From assembly GCA_037179335.1 (NCBI GenBank), contig JAKZHN010000031.1, positions 186,001-250,000 of the forward strand: a stretch of DNA of 64,000 bases. Reading direction: 5' to 3'. The position numbers and the translations under genes were made by a program. How positions within the stretch are numbered: the stretch's first letter is position 1; the number at the start of each line of letters is the position of its first letter. Source of the DNA: Cyclaneusma minus. Lineage: Eukaryota; Ascomycota; Leotiomycetes; Marthamycetales; Marthamycetaceae. This document shows, piece after piece, positions 33,563 to 45,423 of this stretch. The notes beneath the pieces were generated by a model. The model saw only the letters and a program-made list of their open reading frames with translations. It did no database searches and was not told where the DNA came from.

Positions 33563-33904
33563 ATGGTTGACCATAGGCGCTCTCCCAAGAAGGAGATGGG
33601 ACTCCTCTTCAACAACCTCGAACACGAAAAGATGAGTGTCACCCAATATGTCTATAACTGCTTCAAGCACATCAGGTTCAGGGGGCAGCTGAACATGGTA
33701 ACGCCTTTGGACAAAGCCAAGGTAGAACAAACAGCCTGTAGAAAGCACCTCCATTTGACCATTCACACCTCTCGCTCGCTAAGGGTCACGAGAAGTCGCA
33801 AAACTTGCGAGTGCACACATAGTTCGTCCTTCAGGGGGACAAAGAGCACGTCTCTGACGCCAATACGCACCACATCACCAGCACTACACAACCTCGGGCC
33901 TTGA
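33563..33904 (+). pseudogene. Possible retroelement gag-like fragment
   Basis: 113-codon frame. GLLFNNLEHEKMSVTQYVYN followed by CFKHIRFRGQL loosely follows the gag pattern (FxNLxQxxMSVxEYVxxFxxLxRY) of Ty3-like elements. No protease, reverse transcriptase or zinc knuckle is seen nearby. This is a weak call made by pattern only. Confidence 0.2.
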
Positions 33905-35525
33905 ATCAACGCACAGATCCGGGGAGACAGCGACTTATGTTGTTAGACGAACCCAAACGCTAGAGTCGACAATAGGCAGTTCTGAAGTCGAGGCTCTGAG
34001 ACTGATATCCAGTTCTGAAGTCGACTGGCAGGTTTAGAATCGATAACTTAGTTATTGTCACCAACAACGAACAGCTTTCGCAAAGTTGCTTGAAACGTTT
34101 GCCCAACCAACGATAGAGCAAATGATTCTCATTGATGCGTAGGTAGTCCGTCTTTTTACGATGAAAGGAAGAAGAAGGGCAGTGTGAACTGTCACAGGAC
34201 TTATATAGAAAACACAAGGCCGGCCTGCTGAACACCCTCATCTCGCTAGCAAACTCCAAGCTACCTCTTAATGAACTTCACATTCAATATCTCCACAAGT
34301 CCATACCTCCACATCCAAATTTCACACTTCCATGATTCGCTTCCTCGCAAATTCCCGCCCCTAGCTGTGCAAGTCTCCTGCTCCTCCACAACTTTCCTAT
34401 ACAGATTCATGGGACCATTCTCCACCTACTACGAACCCTGCCACCCCTATTAGGCTGTTGCGCATCGACAAGTTAATCTCAACCTGCTTTCCTTCCAGAC
34501 GCTCACAAGTGAAACAAGTCTCCCACGCGAGGTAGCCATTTTCTATTACAAATTAACAACCCCACCCCCTCCTCCCAACTCCCAATAGATATCAAATATC
34601 TCCAAAACTAAGAGTCTCCTTTCCGCCGCCTGCGAAAAAAAAAACCCCCCAAACAACGATTCCAACGACAGGAGTCGCAAGGACTCCTCCGCTTCCGCTT
34701 CTCAACTACAATTCCCACGGTGCGCCAAATGCCAGAAAGTCAACACACCGGTATATAAATGCTGGAACGGCAATATGTATTAGAATTGACAAAGAAATGG
34801 GAAAACTACAGAGTGTCAACAATCGACAAAGGGCTTAGGACAAGCTGCTGCGAAAAACATGCATGCAAAAAAGTTTCAGTGGTGTTATAGCTTCGTTCCA
34901 AAAGCTCCAAGCACAAAATCACCATTTCCAAAATCTCCATGAAATTTGCGTTCTTGTGATTATGGCACGTATATTTCGTCGACGTGCAACAAATCAGCTT
35001 TTTTGAAGCTGCTGCTGGATTTCCTATCTAGGACAGGCATTGAATAGTCTATAAGGTGTGTGTGATTGCAAAAATGACAAGTGGTGGGTGAACCGTGAAA
35101 CCGTGAACTGGGGAGTGGAAGTTGGGATGATAGAAGGAAGATTTTGAGAATGAGAGCGAGTTGGGGGAGTGAGAGAGGGCTAGGGAAGTGACAGCACTTA
35201 ACACTAGCCGTGAGATAGCATGGCTGAAATGCAAGGCTATTCGGGGTCTGACAATGTGGTATAGAACCGTGGTATAGTATTTTGCTACTCGTCGGATGAT
35301 CGGATGGTGCGAAACAGACACAGATCCTCGAGAATCCCATGGGATGATCAAATGGCATTATGATACCCCTATCAGTATTGCAAGATCTACAGCACATCCT
35401 CATTAAACGATCAACCCAATCTCCATGCAATAGTATGTCTCGCTTTGAATGATCTATATCTACAACCCAACCCATCCCATATCCATCCCTCATCATTCAT
35501 TTCCCTCTCTCTGAAGCTTCCCCCA

Positions 35526-37094
35526 TCACAACTTCTCCTTCAACAACCCCTTCATCCTTCTCTCCACCGCATTCAAATACTCCCCCGTCGTAACATAATC
35601 CCCCCTCTCCGTCTTCCCACAAGCCAGCGCCAAATCCTTGGTCATAATGCCATCCACATCCACCGTATCGACACAGGCCTTCTCCAAACTCTCTGCAAAA
35701 GCCACCAACTCAGGTGTTTCATCTAGAGTACCGCGCTGTACGAGACCGCGCGTCCAGGCGAAAATGGAAGCGATGGGGTTGGTGGAGGTTTCGTTGCCTT
35801 TCTGGTGCTCGCGGAAGTGGCGTGTGACGGTGCCGTGGGCGGCTTCGGATTCGAAGGTTTTGCCGTCGGGCGTGATGAGGACGGAGGTCATGAGGCCGAG
35901 GGAGCCGAAGCCTTGGGCGACGATATCGGATTGGACGTCGCCGTCGTAGTCTGTTCAGGGGTTTTATTTAGCAAACTTTTCTTCCTGCAGGATGCGAGAA
36001 AGTCGCGGGGCAGGGTGAAGGAGCCAAGGGGGAAACGTACTCTTCAGCGCCATGATATAACCACCAGAGCTCTTCATCATCTGCGCAACCATATCATCGA
36101 TCAAACGATGTTCATACCAAATCTTCTTCTCCTCAAACTGCCCCTTATACTCCTTCTCAAAGATCTCCTGGAAAATATCCTTAAAGCGTCCATCATACTT
36201 CTTCAAGATAGTATTCTTAGTGCTCATGTAAAGAGGCAATCCCTTCGCAATCGCCAGCTTGAAACTAGCATGCGCGAATCCCGCAATCGACTCGTCGGTG
36301 TTGTATTGGGTTTGCGCAACACCTCCTCCGGACTTGTAGTCGTAGACTTGGATTTCTTGTGGTTCGCCGCCCTCGGGCGTGTAGACCATGGAGAGCTTTC
36401 CTGGGCCGGGCACGACGAGGTCTTTGGCGCGGTATTGGTCGCCGAAGGCGTGGCGGCCGATGATGATGGGCTTTTTCCAGCCGGGGACGAGGCGGGGGAT
36501 GCGGGGGATCACGATGGGTTCGCGGAAGACGGTGCCGCCGAGGGCGTTGCGAATGGTTCCATTTGGCGACAGCCACACTGTGCGATGACGGATGAATTAG
36601 CCTTAATGTTGCAACGTAGGTTCACGATGCTACTCTTTACAGAGTTTGCGACAAGAAAGAGACAGTAACATACTCTGCTTCAAATTAAACTCCTTAACGC
36701 GCGCCTCATCAGGCGTGATAGTCGCGCACTTCACTCCCACGCTGTACTTCTTAATAGCCTCGGCAGCATCCAGCGTAACCTGATCATTCGTCTGGTCGCG
36801 ATACTCAATGCCCAAGTCGTAGTACTTCAGATCGATATCCAGATACGGATGTATGAACTTGTCCTTGATCTCCTTCCAGATGATGCGCGTCATCTCGTCG
36901 CCATCCAATTCCACCACCGGGTTCTTCACTTTGATCTTGGCGGCCATGATTCGTGATATCGAGAAGCTGCGGAACTGGTTCGAGTATGCTCCTACGCCTC
37001 TAGTAGTAATGAAGGAGGCAGAGGGTCGGGAGGAGGCGCTGGTGAATGCTGTGCAGACTCGACGAGTGAGTGGCGGGAGAGTGCGAGGTGGCAT
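35526..37094 (-). CDS. IDP1: NADP-dependent isocitrate dehydrogenase, mitochondrial form
   Basis: 460-aa dimeric enzyme making 2-oxoglutarate and NADPH. Exons 37094-36674, 36577-36041 and 35950-35526; introns 96 and 90 bp. Residues 1-49 form an Arg/Ser-rich mitochondrial presequence; Met50 begins MAAKIKVKNPVVELDGDEMT, the start of cytosolic-type proteins. Other motifs: IWKEIKDKFIHPYLDID, KCATITPDEARVKEF, the joined NLKQMWLSPNGTIRNALGGT (substrate Ser/Asn), FREPIVIPRIPRLVPGWKKP, ALKNYDGDVQSDIVAQGFGS (catalytic Asp), SEAAHGTVTRHFREHQKG and NPIASIFAWTRGL. The C-terminus is KEKL, not a canonical peroxisomal signal. The alternative start at Met50 could give a non-mitochondrial isoform. Confidence 0.96.
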
Positions 37095-38519
37095 GGCTGT
37101 TTTGAGGAGTGGGAGGAGGGTAGGGTAAAAAGGCGTGCCACGGAAGCTGGTACGAGGTTCAGGCTTGCCGGCTGGTGTGCATGAAGTCGACCGCGGGTAG
37201 GTAGTGTGGGGTAAAAGCTGGGGAAGAGCACAGCTATTGGTAAGACGCAGTTGGAGCTTTGCCGGCTGGCCAATTGCACTCGGAGACGGTCGGCTTTGTT
37301 GCTTCTAGCTGAAGCTCGGAGGACTATGACGGCAAGTGAAGTCCAAACTGACGAGCTAGGCACGAATGAGGACGGGAAGAGCTTGGATTTTGTGATGGAC
37401 GAGATTTTTTGAGAAGGCTGCGAAACGGAGCGATTGAACATGGTGCAAGGCGCCGATTTCGGCCCTGAATCGTATCATTATCGCAGCTTATCGTGGGAGC
37501 CGGGACGGCCCGAAGTGGATAATTCTTCAAATTGATCCTTCAAATCCTTCAAAAAAAACATGTAGCATTGATATTTTCGAGTAAACTCGTTCTCAAGACA
37601 CCGTCCAATGATAATCAGGGATGACTGGTAAGGCAATTGGTCGAATTAAAAGAAAAGGGGTTCCAATAGAACAATGTTGACCACCTTTCCTACTCTAGGG
37701 AGCTTCTTGCTAATCCCCTAGGCAGGTAGAACACTCAGGGGGCTTAGTTAGAGAATACGACCAGGAAACTAGATACTAAGTATAAGCGAGTTGATACTGT
37801 TATACAACGTTCATAATGGAGTATCTAAAATACTAAGATATAAAGCTCATGACAAGCTCAAGACACCCTTGCTTGTTCAACCCCGTCCACGATGCTCATG
37901 TCGTCAACGTTGTCGTTAGCCATAAAATCGTCCATATTCCGTACAAAGAAACTAAACCCGTGTCATGATTCATACACGTCGCAAAAGCAGTACAACCAGG
38001 TGCTGTTGATCCCTAGTAATCGTGGTACCATATCCCGCTCTTTTGTGCGAGATTTCCATGTGCCGCCCATGCAAAAGAATCCCCGTCATGTAAATGCAAG
38101 CAACATATGCAAAACGAGTGGCTAGTAGTACAAGGTCCTGGAGAAAATCGGTTTGGCGAAATAGCTCTGTAGCTTGAAGCGAAGGTGTGCAAGGACGGGA
38201 TCGACAAATGGTCAACGTTCAGGTCACTCAAAATAAGGGGCCGTCAGTTTATCGAGGGAAGTCTGAGATTGGTGAGAAAGACCAAACACCAGGTCCAGTT
38301 CCGAATTTCGAGACTCATGTCTGTTGTGAGACCAACCCTTTGTTGATTTGCTGTTTCTGCGAACGCCGAGTTGCCAGCCGGTATGGGTAAGAGAAAGGAC
38401 ATAGAGAGTATACGTCTGGATGTCGGTATCGGCAGAGACGGAGGTTGAGGAATGTATCGTCAGCCCAAAGCTCATTTGCTGAGCAGCCTCCATCCGGTGG
38501 TGATACAGAAGATGAGCGT
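37095..38519. other. Intergenic region upstream of IDP1
   Basis: IDP1 promoter and the 3' flank of the C2H2 gene. The part around 37.6-37.95 kb is relatively AT-rich. No gene is supported. Confidence 0.5.
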
Positions 38520-39715
38520 TCATCTTGCCGATGTCCGGCTGCCCTGGCACTCCGGGCAAGCAACCCATCGCCCATACTGCGTCGACCAGATCCAGGTGTT
38601 CCGGCAGCCCAACGAGCATCCCGCCACGGCAGGAGCATCCGCCGCTGGGATACCATGAACGCCATTCCCGCTCTGCCCATACATCTCTGCCTCACGCGTC
38701 TGACTTTCAGCAGCCCTTCGCCTCACCTCAACCCTCTCCACACAACACCCCTCCTTACAATGTGGACAAACCCACCCATCCCCCTCATCCCGGGGAACCC
38801 TCACCCTCTCCAAACACTTCGCACATCTCCACCACGCCGGCGTAATCGTTGCCCCCTCATTCAACTCCCAAACCCCGTTAACGCGTTTCCCCAAATCCTC
38901 TTTATGATATTCGCGATAATGGTCGCGACAGTGATCTTTGCGACCGAATGCGTCTTCAGAACGAGTGCAGCGGTTGTAGTCGCAGGGGAAATTGCGCTTC
39001 TTTTCGTGGACGTTGGAGGTGTGGCGTTGGAGGTCGGCGCGCCGCTTAAAGGGCTTTTGGCGGCAGCCTTTGGAGGGGCAGGAGTATGAATCGGGGGTTG
39101 GTCTGGAGGGGAGAGGGTGTAAGTGGGTGGTGGGAGAAGGTATGTGGGAGTGGGAGAGTGGGAGAGTGTGAGAGTGAGGGAGGCTTACTCGACAAGTTGA
39201 GTACTTTTGCCGGAGGAATAGTTAGGAGGCTGGCTCGACCTGTTGTAGTTGTAGTCAGGGAGAGGAAGCCAGCTTTCCGCGGTTCCCCTCTGGTCGATAA
39301 TCAATTCGGACCAGCCAGTACCCAGAGTCGAGCCAGGGACATCCAGAGTCGCGATGCCGGGGAGATCCGTATTCAAGCCTGTGTAGACCTGGCTAGGAAT
39401 AATGGCCTGGTGTAGTTCAATCGGCAAGGTGTACTGCATGCGGTAGCTTCTTCCGCCAACGGGACTGTCAAGGGTTGAGTCTCGTCTTTCATCGACTTGG
39501 TTGTAGGGCTGGCTGTTTGAGTGATTCGAGTAGGCACGGCTACCGCCACTGCTGGTGGTGTATTGTGAGTATTGAGAGCCTTGGGAGTCCTGGCGGCTCA
39601 TGGGTTCTGCCCCCAGGAAGTCTGAATTGGCACGGGAGCGCTGACCAGATCCTGGCCATGTTGTCGTTGGGACGGCTGAGTTTAGATAGTAGGGATATTT
39701 GCTTTGGGAATCCAT
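38520..39715 (-). CDS. C2H2 zinc-finger protein with extra CxxC pairs, probable transcription factor
   Basis: 369-aa protein from exons 39715-39189 and 39102-38520 (85-bp intron; E codon split GA/A). The N-terminal 175 residues are Ser/Tyr/Gln-rich, as in activation regions, with WPGSGQRSRANSDFLGAEP and a small aliphatic patch IELHQAIIPSQVYTGLNTDL. Two adjacent zinc fingers follow: YSCPSKGCRQKPFKRRADLQ-RHTSNVH and FPCDYNRCTRSEDAFGRKDH-CRDHYREYH. After them come WWRCAKC ... WVCPHCKEGCC and, near the end, CSLGC ... VACPEC, which look like additional zinc-ribbon-type pairs. This layout occurs in filamentous-fungal C2H2 proteins of unknown target. It is probably nuclear. Confidence 0.8.
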
Positions 39716-42700
39716 GGTGTGTGGAAGGGCTTCTTTAAGGTGCTAAGGCTCAATGTTTGGAAGAGAGACGATCGTAGGCAAGTGATCTGAGTTGCGAGGG
39801 TCAGTGACCAATCATGTCAGTTAGAAGGGAAATTGAGTAAGGAGACTTACAGCTCTTGGTAGAGATAAAGCAAAGAGACTTGTGGTGGACGCAAGTTGTA
39901 ACAACGGTTCTTGAGACTGGGATCCCTTGATGTTGAAATATCTCAGGATCAGATGGGTACTGATCAGACTTATGTAGTAGCACAAGAGGTAGTTGTCCCC
40001 ACTACCGTCACTGAACAAATTACCCCACACTCTCAATTGCAATAAGCTTCCCGCAAGGCAAGAGATGAGGCTCTCTTTCCAACAAGATCTCTCCCGAGAC
40101 CGGACTGTGCCCAACCTCAATGTCTTCCAGTTGTATTGCGACCTACCAATACAATCGCAGGGCTGCTGAAGTAGGGGGAAGATAGGGTCATCTGATGGTA
40201 TACACCACAATCTCCAGAAGCACTAAGGTACTGCCTAGGACCAATGTTCCTAGCCGTTATCGAAGTTGGGCAGCAGTACGTCAGGAGCGATATCGCTGAC
40301 GGGCAGGTGTGCGTCTGTCCAGCACAGCCTGAAAGAATGCGCTCAGACCACCGATATGAAGCTTCTGTAGTAGTAAGTGTTTGTTCAATGAGGCTGAAAA
40401 CCGCCCGGAATATCAGAGACTCCGTGGTCGGGTCCGTTTCAGCGTGGAGTTCGAGTGTTCGTCCGGGCACGAGACTCAGTGACATGTCCTGAGGATATTG
40501 GTGGATTTCCGAACCAGTATGTCGGGCACGAGTTAGGCCTCGAGGCCTTCTGCGATGAATGAGAGGCTTGGCGTTTAGGATGGGGCTCTCAGGGACTCCA
40601 TCTGTGTCTGAGCCTTGAGGCAACCAGGACTAGGAAACCAGGACTAGGCAACCAACTTGGCGAACTGATTGGGCTGGCGAACCGCCGTCAGGCTATGCTG
40701 CAGTAGTTTCGAAATTTAGAGGGGAAGATCTGGGCCAGTAGGAAGAAGGCAGCCTCAGGGCGCAAATCGCGAACAGATCCCGAAGGAGCAATCCGGGGTG
40801 CTCTCTGGGGGCTCAGTGAAACAGAAGCTCTTGTTTTCAATACTCCGCAGAAAAGCGGATGCAAGTAGGGCGTACCACCACATACATGATCAGGGGAGGT
40901 TATTGCCTAGGTAGTCTCTTCACCACTTCATCATAGCATGCTTGACACCTAACCGCACAAAGTATTCACCGCTTCTTTCTGTGAAAACCACCAAGGCAAG
41001 TCTTCCAGATAATGTGGCGAATCCTCATTGGCGTAGATGAGAGACGTCCGAAGACCACAGGGAGCGGGAGCATTAGGGCGGGGGTAGAAGGGGGAAGGGA
41101 GGGCCGTCCGTGAGGCCATGAGAGCAATAGTTGCCTCAATTCTGCTGCCTACACATACCAGTTTTCGAGCGTGGAATTGGCAGTAAGTCGGGACAAACAC
41201 TGAATGAAGCTTCCGGGAGAAAAGAGAGGAGGAAACATCACCTGAACGACCGAGCCGTCCGCAATTGCGGTCTCCCTCGCGGCCGCAACCCACAAAGTCA
41301 CGGCTGAATGAAAGTTCTAGGAGATGGAAAGTAATCACCGTAACGTCCAGGCTGCAGTAGGGTGTAAAAAGTCTGAATACGGTTCAAATCAGAATAGTTG
41401 CTTGATCGTATCCCGACTCTTTACGTCCCCATGCAATCCGCAATAGCGGTCTCTCTGACGGCCGCAACCCACACAGCCACCACGTGCTGAATCCAAATGA
41501 CGACGGAGTGTTCGCGCTCTATACGAGACAGAAAACCACGAGGAGCCAGCACATCTGCGTTGTCTGTTGGTCGCCTGAAGTCTGAGTCCTGAGACAAAGC
41601 CGAACAGCGTGTTCAAGGCAAATGTCAGCATTGCCGATTTCCGAAAGTCATCATTGCCGATTTCGAATCTCATCAATCCCGGTTTCGGTTTCAGAATATC
41701 GAGATGCTCTGGCGGAGCCGGCCGCGGGTGTCTTGGAGAGCGGGAAGGCGATCGACCTTGGAGTTTGCGGCGGTTCGGCTTGGGGGCTGTGCAAAGTGTT
41801 AGAACTTCCCAAAAAAGACGGGATGATGGAGAACAGGCGGCTCACCATCAGGCATCCGTGTCATTCCGTGTGATTCCCCGCTCCCAACGTGCATTCGATT
41901 CTCGTCACACCAAAAGAGTGGCTTCAATGGCTTTGAGATCTTTCTTCGAGACGAGTCGAGTCGCGAAATGGACATCGTTAGCATAGAAGCTGAACGGCAA
42001 TGCCTCGCAGACTTATATCAAACTCGACCTCCCGTATTCTTTCTACAGGCGGCCAATAGCAAATCCTCAATGCGCAATATTGCACCTACCTCGTATTACT
42101 GTATAAACCTGAGCGCAATAAAGGCCAAATGTGAGCACCTTTTCGGAAATCTGCCTTCGAGCAAGGCTTCGGATGAGATCCGAATTGCTGACATGCTTCG
42201 TGGCGGCCTCCCCATTGAAGTGTGGGGCATAAATCTGCTGTCAGAAGCCCAATGAAAGCCAAAATGTGAACACCTTCTCCAAGATCCTTTGTGGAGCAAG
42301 GCTTCGGATCAGGTCCGAGTTGCTGACAGCTTCGTCGCGGTCTGAGATTGGGAATGTGAGGCTGTGAAGGGGCGTAGGACCATGCATGGAGAACTAACAC
42401 AGCCCTCTTCGCTCGGAGCCTGAAGTGATAGAACCAACACAGCGCGCAGCCCTCTTCCCCCCAAGCGAAGAATGATCTGTGAGATATATCATATGCTCCC
42501 CCCTAAATCGCGCACCTGCATATCAGTAACTCACGCTGATATTAGTAAAACTCACAATGCAATGCATCTCATTCAGACAAACAGCAGCAAGGTTGTTCGC
42601 ACAGACAATATCTTAGACAGTGTTTGTACGACTCCTCACAAGCACGAACAAAGCTACTCGCTCTTGAATCTTCGATCATTTGCAATCCGATGCAGTCCTT

Positions 42701-42892
42701 TCAAGCTCAAGCTACCGGGTCAAGTGTTCTTGATCCCAATAAAGAAGTCCAAGTCGCACGGTCCAGTGTCCATGAGCTTGTCCGTCCAGACACTTCAAAA
42801 AGCGCGAATTTTCCATGCGCCTCTCCTCCTTCTTACTCATGTACAACCGGTGCTATCCCAGACAAGCGACACAGCTCTAGCAGCTTTAAGCT
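39716..42892. other. Gene-free 3.2-kb stretch with small direct duplications
   Basis: I find no credible gene. It holds two short direct duplications (41262-41310 with 41425-41475, and 42116-42211 with 42250-42345) and a doubled cattgccgatttc at about 41632-41672. It separates the C2H2 gene from the 3' end of NOT3. Confidence 0.5.
42116..42345. repeat. Tandem direct duplication, about 95 bp per copy, period 134 bp
   Basis: Copies begin caataaaggccaaatgtgag and caatgaaagccaaaatgtga, and both contain gagcaaggcttcggat followed by (ga/ca)ggtccga-type sequence and ttgctgaca. They differ at many single bases, so the duplication is not recent. Confidence 0.7.
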
Positions 42893-45423
42893 TTACACAT
42901 CGTCTTCCAAGAACTTGTACGCAAACTTGAAGTCTGCTTTGCGGCGGTTCATCCTGTTGGGGGAAACACGTTGGTCAGCGCTGTTGTGATAAGAATATAG
43001 GAAAAGATCTGCTGTGACACAAATGACAACGGTCTTCATGTCTGTTGAAAACTGAAAGTTGAAAGTATAGAAATGCAAGGCCCGCGAAACGAATGCTTGT
43101 AGCCTGAGACAGCTAGCTCCATGAAGGCGATGCAATGCGAGCAAACATGCCAGCCACAGTGCCTGGCACCCGACGCCATGACGCCAGAGCGCTATCACGT
43201 TGTTGTGAAAGACAGCCCATGCCAAGGAGGCAGAGCTATGCATCACGAAAAAATGATACGCCCAAGCTCATAGCCTCGAGCCAATTAAAGAAAGGCAAAC
43301 CGGAATCGATGAAATGAACAATGCTGATAGGACCCATGCAGGGAGCCCCAAGCCGCGTGATGAAGCAAGCAGAAAATGCGTAGTCTTACCATGTGCTCTC
43401 GTAGTCGAAAAAGCGATAGGTGCCTTGTTCGTACTCCTCAGTAATAGTCTTCGGTTCTTCGTGTCGTTGGAACCAAGTCTGATATTGCTTGTGGAAACGC
43501 CAGCTCTGATCCTTCAATGCCTTCGCAGCAAGGTATTGGTAGTATGATCCTTGCTTGTAGTAGAACATGTAGAACATGGTGTCTGGATCGATCCGCGAGT
43601 ACAGAGCAGGGTTGTCGAAGATTGGTAATGGATCCTTGGGGTAGTACGAGGGAGTTGCGTATGGAATGGCGGGCTTGTAGTACCGTGGCTGCTCAGCATC
43701 GATTGCTACGTTTGGCGAGTTCACTGAAGACGCTGCCAACATCCTTTGTGTTGAAGGAGCTGTGGCTGTTGTCGTTGCCATACGAGCTTGAGTAATCTCA
43801 AACGATTCCACGAGATCCTGAAGGCTAGCTGGGAGGTGGAAGACCGATTCGGCCGAGTCTTCAGCATTATTCTCTTTCACGCCGTTAGTGACACCATTGG
43901 TATGTGGTGCAGCCGCTACAGTAAAAGTCAGTATTTATCTTTGATATAATGAAGAAGACCCAGTTACCATGAGAGCTTTCCGGTGGTTCCGCTGGAGTTG
44001 AGGGAGTTCTGCTTGACGGTACCCGCGAAGGCGCTGGATCTGGCTTGTCATTTGACGTAGCTTGCGACGGTTGAGCAACATTAGTGCTTGTTTGGCTCAA
44101 TGCTGGTGATTTGCTTGGAGCTGGGGCAGGCGCAGGTTCCGATGGGGCAGATGGCGCTGGAACGCTTGGTTTCGGTGCTGGAGTTTGGCCTGCACTTGTA
44201 GGTTGCGAGTGAGCAGGGGTGGGCGATGCAGATGCACCTGTCTTGAAAGTACTGGGCGGTGGTAATGGCGAAAAACCGGCTGGCACACTTGACGAATTCG
44301 TTGCACCGGGTGGAGGAGGAAGTGGAGCGATGCCAACATTGTTGCTCGCAGCAGCAGCCGCAGCAGCAGAGGCATATTTCAGCGTTTCACCTGGAGCCCG
44401 AGCAGGGAGAGTCGCAGGTTTCATGTTACTTGTCGAAGCATTCGGTATATTCGATAGTGGTGTATGCAGTGTGGCTAGAGTCGGTAAGGGGGATTTCAGC
44501 TGTACCGAAGACCTCCTCGCTGCTGCCCCCGAAGGCTCCGTCGACGACGGTTTCTTCCCACCCGGTATGCTATTCGAACGGTCGTGATCTGGCCCATCGT
44601 CTTGTATTGATTGCGTGTCTTGGGAGTCGGTTCGGTCGTTATCGAGGTTCATGCCATACGCATCCTCCTCGTCTTGCAGGTTGAGCTCATCGTACATTTC
44701 CTCATCCTCCATAAAGTCATCATTCATACCATCCGTAACATAGTACTTGATGTTCTCCTCCAGGTCGTTGACCTGCTCGGTTTCCACGCCTCCATTCTCC
44801 AACGATCGTTTGATAAGCTCAAGTTTGCCCTGATGCCATTTATGGCGGTCGGTGAGTCGTTCGATCTCGGCAATCCGGTCAGCTTTACTCGATTGTCCCT
44901 TGCCTTTCTTCATGGTGGCTTGTATTGACTCGCTCTCGGCCTCGAGCTGTTCTATTTGTCGCTCCAGCTCCTCCACCATATTGCTCAGGAAGTCGCATGC
45001 CTCCGCCTTCGCCCGCTCCTTGGGATCTAGTTTTGCTGCCGCACTGAGGCCTTCTTTGGAATATGCTTTTGTCTTCATGGCCTTTTCCACAGCCTTGAAC
45101 TTCTCCATTTGCTGCACCAAGCATTAGCTTCACAACGGCGAATGCTTCACAAGGACCGGGACACGCACCGTCTCGATCAGCTTCCGGTGCTCCAGTAAAG
45201 GAGCCTTGTCCTTTATGTCGTTGCTGGCGGCCCATGTTTTGATCTGATCGCGCAGCCGCTGCAGCTTCTTGATCTCGCGCTTGAGGTTGTCCTCCAGTTT
45301 CTCCTTCTGGGCGGCGTTGGTTGACTGTTCGATCTTGACGTAGATGTTCTCGAACTCGGTGACGCCTTCCCCAACCTTCTTGAAACACTTGTCGATCTCC
45401 TGGGCTAATTTTCGAGCAGCCAT
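42893..45423 (-). CDS. NOT3: CCR4-NOT complex subunit NOT3/NOT5
   Basis: 661-aa scaffold of the CCR4-NOT deadenylase complex, which shortens poly(A) tails and represses translation. Exons 45423-45169, 45111-43968, 43915-43390 and 42953-42893; introns 57, 52 and 436 bp. N-terminal coiled-coil domain: MAARKLAQEIDKCFKKVGEG, FENIYVKIEQSTNAAQKEKL, RLRDQIKTWAASNDIKDK, then QMEKFKAVEKAMKTKAYSKE across the first junction. An acidic patch (MNDDFMEDEEMYDEL) and a Pro/Ser/Ala-rich linker with eight alanines follow. The NOT box is C-terminal: YYPKDPLPIFDNPALYSRID, DTMFYMFYYKQGSYYQYLAA, FHKQYQTWFQRHEEPKTITE, TYRFFDYESTW and, from the last exon, MNRRKADFKFAYKFLEDDV. Retaining the 436-bp last intron would stop translation directly after ESTW. 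Confidence 0.95.

Larger units (their letters stand above)
30839..35525. other. Gene-poor island, right half, with decayed fragments
   Basis: No intact conserved gene in 4.7 kb. Fragments seen: a charged stretch near 32010-32100 reading AKDAESAALKRPKAAEQQLQ, then RKAAKARKEKKNE, reminiscent of the C-terminal tail of Fot1/Pogo-type transposases; an orphan first exon at 32921-33024; and a possible gag-like segment at 33563-33730. A word starting TGTTACGGG at 31396 resembles the start of some fungal LTRs, but I found no matching end. The 34.3-35.5 kb part looks like plain non-coding sequence. Confidence 0.5.
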
